Source: Treponema sp. UBA3819 (GTDB lineage: Bacteria; Spirochaetota; Spirochaetia; Treponematales; Treponemataceae). Taken from it: a stretch of 19,281 nt of DNA. This document shows positions 14,796 through 19,281 of this stretch, piece after piece; position 1 is the first letter of the stretch, and the number at the start of each line of letters is the position of its first letter. The notes beneath the pieces are model-generated. The model worked only from the letters and a program-made list of their open reading frames with translations, had not been told where the DNA came from and did no database searches. The stretch is from NCBI GenBank assembly GCA_002369025.1, contig DFDV01000159.1, positions 1 through 19,281 of the forward strand. Direction: 5' to 3'. A program made the position numbers and the translations under genes.

Positions 14796-15134
14796 CTATT
14801 CGTTTACCATCAGCAGTGCTTCTTCAACACTGTTTGCAATGGGGAAGTAGCCCATCAATTTCGTCAACTCAATGACCTTCTTTACAGAGCCATGAATATT
14901 GGAGATTGCGAGCTTGAGATTCATCTTTTTGATCGTAGAGCAGATGTAAATCAGCGCACCGATTCCAGATGAGTCGATGTAGTCTACCTGTTCAAGATTG
15001 ATAATGAAGCTCTTGACATTTTTTTCAAGCATCTTCATAACCAGTTCCTTGAGTTTATAGGAGTTGTAGAGGTCCATCTCTCCATTTACATCAATGATGT
15101 AGACTTCACCATTTTTACGAATCTTCAGTTCCAT
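14796..15134 (-). CDS. STAS-domain anti-anti-sigma factor (RsbV/SpoIIAA-like)
   Basis: This single-domain STAS protein has 112 residues, the usual length. VDYIDSSGIGALIYI at 50-64 contains the DSSG motif whose serine (Ser55 or Ser56) is the phosphorylation site. When unphosphorylated the protein should bind the kinase encoded next to it and free that kinase's target. AAGGAG lies 7 nt before the ATG. It sits 15 nt after the phosphatase and 9 nt before the kinase, in the logical order eraser, switch, writer. Confidence 0.93.
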   Translation of the reverse strand: MELKIRKNGEVYIIDVNGEMDLYNSYKLKELVMKMLEKNVKSFIINLEQVDYIDSSGIGALIYICSTIKKMNLKLAISNIHGSVKKVIELTKLMGYFPIANSVEEALLMVNE

Positions 15135-15149
15135 TAATAACTCCTTTAC

Positions 15150-16796
15150 CTACTGAATTTTCACTACTAGAAGCGTCTGGTCATCGTGCAATTTTTCCGT
15201 GCCCAAAAACTTCTTTATGTCGTCTTTTACCTTGGCAGCAATGTCTTTGCCAGGTAATTTGTTATTTGCCTTAATAACGTTTGCAAGATGTGCTGATGAA
15301 TACTGCTGTCCCTGACCGTTCAGTGCCTCAACAAGACCATCCGTAAAGACTATTATAATATCACCTTTGTTTCCTGTAAACTCTATATCTTTGTATTGTG
15401 TTGTTTTTTCAACACCAATCGGTTCGCATGGTGAAGAAACACGGGTGATTTCATTCTTTGCCGCATTAAAATGGTGCACCTGGTTGGTTCCGCTGGATGC
15501 AAACTGAATCTTTTTCTTTGTCTCGTCATAATTGATGAGGGAGACAGAAGCAAAGTGGTCGAGCCCGGAGTTTTCTGAACAGATTCCCTTGTTTGCCCAG
15601 GTGAGGATTGTGCCTGCTGACTGGGTTGTATTGACGATGAGACGGAGCATTGCACGGATCATGGTCATAACGAGAAGGGAATTCATGCCTTTGCCTGCAA
15701 CGTCCATGACGACGAAAGATGTTCTGTCCCTGCGGGAAGGGACGATGTCGTAGAGGTCACTGCATACGCCGGATGTCTGATCTGTGTAGCAGCCCAGGCT
15801 GACGCCGGGAAGGGCAGGCAGTTTTTTGATGATAAAGCCCTTCTGCAGATCGCCTGCAATGTCGCTTTCCTTTGTCATTTCCTGCTGTTCTTTGTATTCC
15901 TGGAAATTGTAAACGGTGCGCAGGGCAGTCGATGCAAATTCACACAGGGTTTTTGCATGGTTAAAGTCATCGATGCTGAATTCTTCGCTTTCACGCTTGC
16001 GTGCCAGACCGACCAGACCGGTAACTACATCATCCTGCTTGAGAGGAACGAAAATGTAGGTGCCGCAGCGGAGGAATTCTTCCGGGCTGTTCTGGTAAAT
16101 GCGGTCATCTTTTTCCGGATGAGTGATGAGTTCTGCCTTACCCGCACTTGCAACTTCGCCAAAAATGTTTTCCCGCAGGGGGAACTGGGCAAATTTAAAG
16201 CTTGTAGAGACACGGATGGGCTTATGGGGCAAGTCTGCCGGCAGCTTGTAGGGCGGCGGAAAATCACCTGTATAGGATTTAACGGAGATAACGTCTTCAA
16301 AGTCATCAACAAGAAGAACAACGCCGCCGTCTGCCTTTGTAATTTCAACAACTTTCTGGTTGATTGTATCCATCAGTTCCTGTGCTCCGTTCGGCTTGGA
16401 GAAGGCTTCTGCCGCCTTGAATACGAACTGCTGGCCTTCTTCAATAAGGCTTATTTCTTCCGGCTGAATTTCTTCAATAACTGCATCAGGTGCTTCAGCT
16501 TCTTTTGCTTCTGAGGCGAGAATCATCACTTCTTTTGGCTTTCCGAATGCAAGGATAACGCAGTAGGGAACGATAAAAACTTCTGCCACAAGAAGAACAA
16601 GGGAAATGAACATGAGGCTGGGATTGAAAATCGTGTACAGACAGCCTCCTGCAATCAGTGCAAGAGAAAGAAAAGAAATGAAACTTACTTTTGCGGTATT
16701 ACGCACTTTGATAACGACTAAAAATGCAGCAAGTGTAAGGGCAATAAGTGCTGCTGCAAATAAAGGTATATATGCTATTACGTCCAGATTAGACAA
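15150..16796 (-). CDS. Membrane-anchored GAF-PP2C serine phosphatase (RsbU/SpoIIE-like)
   Basis: The 548-residue protein should dephosphorylate the STAS protein encoded downstream. Three membrane segments (about 7-29, 36-56, 60-84) are followed by an acidic linker, a GAF domain (about 128-298), a coiled connector (about 298-318) and a SpoIIE-type PP2C domain (about 320-548). Metal-binding aspartates appear to be retained: SDLYD at 346-350, DVAGKG at 365-370, FTDG at 484-487 and HDDQT at 537-541. The first motif reads SGVCSDLYD where VGGDxYD is usual, so the two glycines are replaced. The start is TTG at 16796, with AGGGAG about 9 nt upstream and no better ATG. The GAF domain presumably senses a small ligand or redox state; the ligand is not visible. 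Confidence 0.9.
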   Translation of the reverse strand: MSNLDVIAYIPLFAAALIALTLAAFLVVIKVRNTAKVSFISFLSLALIAGGCLYTIFNPSLMFISLVLLVAEVFIVPYCVILAFGKPKEVMILASEAKEAEAPDAVIEEIQPEEISLIEEGQQFVFKAAEAFSKPNGAQELMDTINQKVVEITKADGGVVLLVDDFEDVISVKSYTGDFPPPYKLPADLPHKPIRVSTSFKFAQFPLRENIFGEVASAGKAELITHPEKDDRIYQNSPEEFLRCGTYIFVPLKQDDVVTGLVGLARKRESEEFSIDDFNHAKTLCEFASTALRTVYNFQEYKEQQEMTKESDIAGDLQKGFIIKKLPALPGVSLGCYTDQTSGVCSDLYDIVPSRRDRTSFVVMDVAGKGMNSLLVMTMIRAMLRLIVNTTQSAGTILTWANKGICSENSGLDHFASVSLINYDETKKKIQFASSGTNQVHHFNAAKNEITRVSSPCEPIGVEKTTQYKDIEFTGNKGDIIIVFTDGLVEALNGQGQQYSSAHLANVIKANNKLPGKDIAAKVKDDIKKFLGTEKLHDDQTLLVVKIQ

Positions 16797-16820
16797 ATCT
16801 TTTTTCTCCCTGTCTCTAGA

Positions 16821-16849
16821 GATTGTCAGTGCTTAAGACACATACAATC
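16821..16849 (-). promoter_or_regulatory. Possible leader hairpin upstream of the phosphatase gene
   Basis: GATTGT (16821-16826) pairs with ACAATC (16844-16849), and GTG/CAC inside extend the stem after a 2x2 internal loop. It would lie a few bases downstream of the predicted transcription start and upstream of the ribosome site. It may stabilise the 5' end; without a U-tract it is not a terminator. Confidence 0.35.
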
Positions 16850-16860
16850 AATCTTTTCTT

Positions 16861-16889
16861 ATTTTACCATTGAAATTTGCTGCCGTCAA
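16861..16889 (-). promoter_or_regulatory. Promoter of the partner-switching operon
   Basis: TTGACG (complement of 16884-16889), a 17-bp spacer, and TAAAAT (complement of 16861-16866) match the housekeeping consensus at 5 of 6 bases each. The -35 includes the TGA stop of the gene upstream (16886-16888). Expected start of transcription is near 16854, leaving a leader of about 57 nt. Confidence 0.65.
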
Positions 16890-17815
16890 GGTTCAGAATT
16901 GTTTTCCGTGCCTTTTTTTAAGATGATTTGTTCTATCTTGTTTCTGAGTCTCCGTAAAAGAGGCAGACGGTACTTGTGGTTCAGGTAGTCGGCTACAGTG
17001 TCCAGAGGAATGTCTTCGTTGAACTTCTGTTTGAGCTCATCCCAGTATTTGATGACCCAGACATACATATCAGCCTTGGTTCTCTTGCGGAAAAGACGCA
17101 TGATATGGTGCCTGTCGATAACCTTGATGACAGGCAGGTAAACTGTATTGAACCAGGAGAGAATGGCGGTTTCCATGGAAATCTCGTCAGACTTGTTCAT
17201 GTTTATGTAATACTTGTGGGTGAGGATGTGGTTGTAGATTACGTCATACTGGCCGGGTACAGAAAAATCCAGTACCCAGTAGTCGGTGATGTCGCCAAAA
17301 TTTGTTTCTGCATAGAATACGCGTTTTTCATAGTTGATGACCTGACGCGTCATCTTTGCGAGATTGTCTCCCGGCTTTAAGTGAATTTCGCTCTGCAGGC
17401 TTACGACATCCGCATCGATGAATTCAATGCCTTTTGCACGGGCAACTGATACCCGGTGGTTTCCGTCGCGGACAAAATAGAGGCCTCCCAGTTCGTAAAG
17501 TGAGATAGGGGGCAGGTTGATGTCCTTGATGTGAGCCATGTCGATATGTTCCCAGCGGCTTTTGAGGTGCATGCTTTTGGGGAAGAATCTGTTGTCAAAG
17601 TCATGGTAACGGCCTTCACTGCCAACAATCTGGTTGATAGGAACGACCATCATGCCCTTGTAAACTTCGTTTTTTGGCTTGAGCATTTTTTTAATGTCGG
17701 AAAATGAAATCAGGGTAGCCTCGTCCGGGTTCAGAAAATGCTGGATTTCATTAAAGAGAGCCTTGTTATGGGCCTTGTTGAAGTCTTCGTCGGTCTGAGA
17801 TGAAGTCATGCTCAT
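16886..17815 (-). CDS. ParB/sulfiredoxin-like-fold protein of unknown function
   Basis: The 309-residue soluble protein has a ParB-like core: VVPINQIVGSEGRYHDFDN (57-75), PPISLYELGGLYFVRDGNHR (102-121) and VSVARAKGIEFIDADV (122-137). The GNHR-x3-A-x2-G pattern is the nucleotide-binding signature of the ParB/sulfiredoxin fold. The helix-turn-helix of true ParB is not evident; the C-terminal half (about 150-309) is helical and basic near the end (LRRLRNKIEQIILKKG), with a Trp/Tyr-rich middle. It could bind nucleotides, DNA or RNA, or be an enzyme of this fold; I do not assign a reaction. The ATG overlaps the TGA of the metallophosphoesterase (ATGA, 17815-17812), with AAGGAG 7 nt upstream. Confidence 0.8.
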   Translation of the reverse strand: MSMTSSQTDEDFNKAHNKALFNEIQHFLNPDEATLISFSDIKKMLKPKNEVYKGMMVVPINQIVGSEGRYHDFDNRFFPKSMHLKSRWEHIDMAHIKDINLPPISLYELGGLYFVRDGNHRVSVARAKGIEFIDADVVSLQSEIHLKPGDNLAKMTRQVINYEKRVFYAETNFGDITDYWVLDFSVPGQYDVIYNHILTHKYYINMNKSDEISMETAILSWFNTVYLPVIKVIDRHHIMRLFRKRTKADMYVWVIKYWDELKQKFNEDIPLDTVADYLNHKYRLPLLRRLRNKIEQIILKKGTENNSEP

Positions 17816-18549
17816 TGGTCATCTCCTTGCAGCGTGATGATGCAGTGGCTGAAAGCGTTTACCACGGTTGTGTCTCCGCTTTTTGTATAGCGCGGGCTGT
17901 TCATGTCGTAGAGATGAATGTGCCCGTGTACCAGATATGTGGGTTTGAAATGTTTGATGAACCAGTTGAAGCAGTCAAAGCCTTTGTGGCATGCGTCCTC
18001 CCTGTCGTGAATGTGGCGGGGGGCGGCATGGGTCAGAAAAATGTCCAGATAGCGGCCGTAGCGCAGCTTGTTCCAGAAAAGACGGGGCGCCATGGAGAGC
18101 AGGTGAAAGAACATCTGGGTGTTCGTGTACTGGCAGAGTCCGTTGTTATAGCGGATTGAACCTGATGCGCCCGCAAGAAGGAGGGGAGTGTCCTTTCCCT
18201 TTGCATTTTTCACTTTGAGCAGTTTTTCTTTTGCGGTCTTAAATCCCAGGTAGGTGGCTCCGTGACTGTGGGTCAAATCGTAACTGCTGATTTCTTTTTC
18301 AAAAGTGGGATGAGGGCCTCTTGAATGCGCCTGAACCGCCTGCCTTCTGTGGTAGTAACTGAATTCGGTAAGGTTGTGGTTTCCGAAGACAAAATAAGTC
18401 GGTTTGTTCAGGGTTGAGACGATAAAATCAATGTAGTCTGAGGGTAAATCCCCTGCGCAGAGAATGACATCAATGTCCGTAAAGCGCTCTTTTGCCCTGG
18501 TGCTGTATACCAGCGGATCGAGCTGGTCAGAAACACAGAGAATCTTCAT
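17812..18549 (-). CDS. Calcineurin-like metallophosphoesterase with altered first metal motif
   Basis: The 245-residue protein has most motifs of the binuclear metallophosphoesterase fold: AGDLPSDY at 32-39, FGNHN at 55-59, LTHAAP at 172-177 and HGHIHLY at 208-214. The first motif, normally D-x-H, reads VSDQLDPLVYS (6-16), with Leu10 in place of His and a nearby Asp11. I remember related bacterial proteins with SDxxDP here, so this may be a subfamily trait rather than decay. It probably cleaves phosphodiester or phosphomonoester bonds; the substrate is unknown. The start ATG is 6 nt after the TPR gene's stop, and the stop overlaps the next gene's start. Confidence 0.88.
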   Translation of the reverse strand: MKILCVSDQLDPLVYSTRAKERFTDIDVILCAGDLPSDYIDFIVSTLNKPTYFVFGNHNLTEFSYYHRRQAVQAHSRGPHPTFEKEISSYDLTHSHGATYLGFKTAKEKLLKVKNAKGKDTPLLLAGASGSIRYNNGLCQYTNTQMFFHLLSMAPRLFWNKLRYGRYLDIFLTHAAPRHIHDREDACHKGFDCFNWFIKHFKPTYLVHGHIHLYDMNSPRYTKSGDTTVVNAFSHCIITLQGDDQ

Positions 18550-18555
18550 GAAAAA

Positions 18556-19281
18556 TCAGATGCCTGCCTTTGCCAGTATCTGTTCCAGCTTTTCTTTTCC
18601 TACAAGTTCAATAGGACGGGTTTCTGCAAAACCGATTGCCGTGCTGGTAAAGCCTGAACTGTTGCAGGCGACCACCTTAACACAGCCCATTGTCTTTGCG
18701 GCGTCAAGGAGTTTGCGTACGACGGAATCTTCGATGGGGTCTGTATCGCGGAAGAAACAGATGAGGTACATCTGCTTGCGAAGGCTTTTCCAGTCATCGT
18801 TCTTTGCTTCGATGGCAATCATCTGTAAGCCCCATTTTTTAACCTCATGGCTCTGTGAAGCGAAGTTCATTACGGCTGCGGCCCGCTTGCAGATTTCTAC
18901 CAGGTCTTCCTGTCCGCAAGTCATGTATTCCTTTAAGCTGTCGTTTGACTGAAGTTCTTTATACTGGCTGAGCTTGGATGCAACATCCTTAAAGTTCTTG
19001 TTGGCCTGCATAATCAGCTGCCACTGTTCAATGGCCTTGTCGATATTGCGGTTCTTTTCGTGGCAAGCGGCAAGAAAGTAGCGGGCAAAAAGTGTTTCCT
19101 GGGAATGGTCATTTCTGGATGCCTTGATGGCACGGTCAAATTCGCTCATTGCCTTGTCGGGAGCGTTGGCCAGCATAAAACAGGAACCTTTTTCCAGCAG
19201 GGCCTTCTGCTTGTAGTCGGGGTCTCTGACGGCTTTTTCAAATGCCTTTACAGCGCCCGGCAGATCTTTTGATTCCTTCAG
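18556..19281 (-). CDS. TPR protein with possible PD-(D/E)XK-like C-terminal domain (N-terminus outside window)
   Basis: The frame is open to the window edge at 19281, so the 241 visible residues are a C-terminal fragment; the ATG at 19176 is internal to a repeat. TPRs are visible at about 3-36, 37-70 and 73-106 (for example NIDKAIEQWQLIMQANKNF). The tail (about 115-241) resembles an Mrr-type restriction-endonuclease fold: an opening helix, WGLQMIAIEAKND (150-162) containing an E-x-K, and GFTSTAIGFAETRPIELV (210-227), close to the typical final strand and helix of Mrr domains. The expected aspartate before E-x-K is not evident, so nuclease activity is doubtful. It is the upstream visible gene of a three-gene set with the metallophosphoesterase and ParB-like genes. 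Confidence 0.78.
   Translation of the reverse strand: MKESKDLPGAVKAFEKAVRDPDYKQKALLEKGSCFMLANAPDKAMSEFDRAIKASRNDHSQETLFARYFLAACHEKNRNIDKAIEQWQLIMQANKNFKDVASKLSQYKELQSNDSLKEYMTCGQEDLVEICKRAAAVMNFASQSHEVKKWGLQMIAIEAKNDDWKSLRKQMYLICFFRDTDPIEDSVVRKLLDAAKTMGCVKVVACNSSGFTSTAIGFAETRPIELVGKEKLEQILAKAGI

Noticed and set aside
15957..16514. Plus-strand 185-codon open frame
   Set aside because: It is antisense to the GAF domain of the phosphatase, has Cys/Phe-rich shadow composition and no initiation signals.
16821..16849. Hairpin as terminator of the ParB-like gene
   Set aside because: On the minus strand it has no following T-tract and lies downstream of a good promoter, so a leader structure fits better.

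Overview
The window looks like a chromosomal segment of a treponeme (Spirochaetota, probably Treponema). The evidence is a eukaryote-type isoleucyl-tRNA synthetase followed directly by two lipoproteins in the order I remember from T. pallidum (TP0452-TP0453-TP0454), spirochete-style lipoboxes, tandem DUF115/Maf-type glycosyltransferase genes, and an RsbU/RsbV/RsbW-like partner-switching set of the kind treponemes carry. The genus call rests on gene content and order, not on a database search. There are no rRNA or tRNA genes, insertion sequences, CRISPR arrays or clear signs of recent transfer. The region is gene-dense and no stretch above 300 bases lacks a gene.

Layout. (1) 1-2775, plus strand: the 3' end of ileS, then a lipoprotein starting at a TTG inside the ileS tail, then a TPR lipoprotein. 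This looks like one transcription unit. (2) 10611-2772, minus strand: a tightly coupled five-gene operon. It encodes a 924-residue acidic, motif-repeat protein, a 294-residue protein of unknown function, two diverged DUF115/Maf paralogs, and a two-pass membrane protein with an acidic linker and a degenerate GGDEF-like domain. Junctions are 1-nt overlap, 2-nt gap, 8-nt overlap and 4-nt overlap, so the five products are probably made together. (3) 10786-11836, plus strand: a DivIC/FtsB-like division protein overlapping a YrdC/Sua5 tRNA-modification gene. (4) 12993-11833, minus strand: a DEVD-box RNA helicase. (5) 13043-14161, plus strand: a family-4-like glycosyltransferase, divergent from the helicase gene across a short symmetrical promoter region, and followed by a bidirectional terminator.

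(6) 16796-14238, minus strand: a complete phosphatase / STAS antagonist / HATPase kinase module with its own good promoter, but no sigma factor next to it. (7) 19281-16886, minus strand: a TPR protein (cut by the window edge) with a possible PD-(D/E)XK-like tail, a metallophosphoesterase with an altered first metal motif, and a ParB-like-fold protein, closely spaced or overlapping.

The best candidate for something undescribed is unit 2. The acidic protein carries three copies of LSTDELANIMNTADF and one weaker relative, which resemble the N-terminal CheY-binding peptide of the flagellar switch protein FliM. It also carries paired acidic-aromatic motifs, a central coiled coil and a conserved-looking helical C-terminus, so it could be a multivalent cytoplasmic scaffold. 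Its operon partners are Maf-like proteins, a family tied to flagellin glycosylation, which makes a flagellar or signalling role plausible but unproven.
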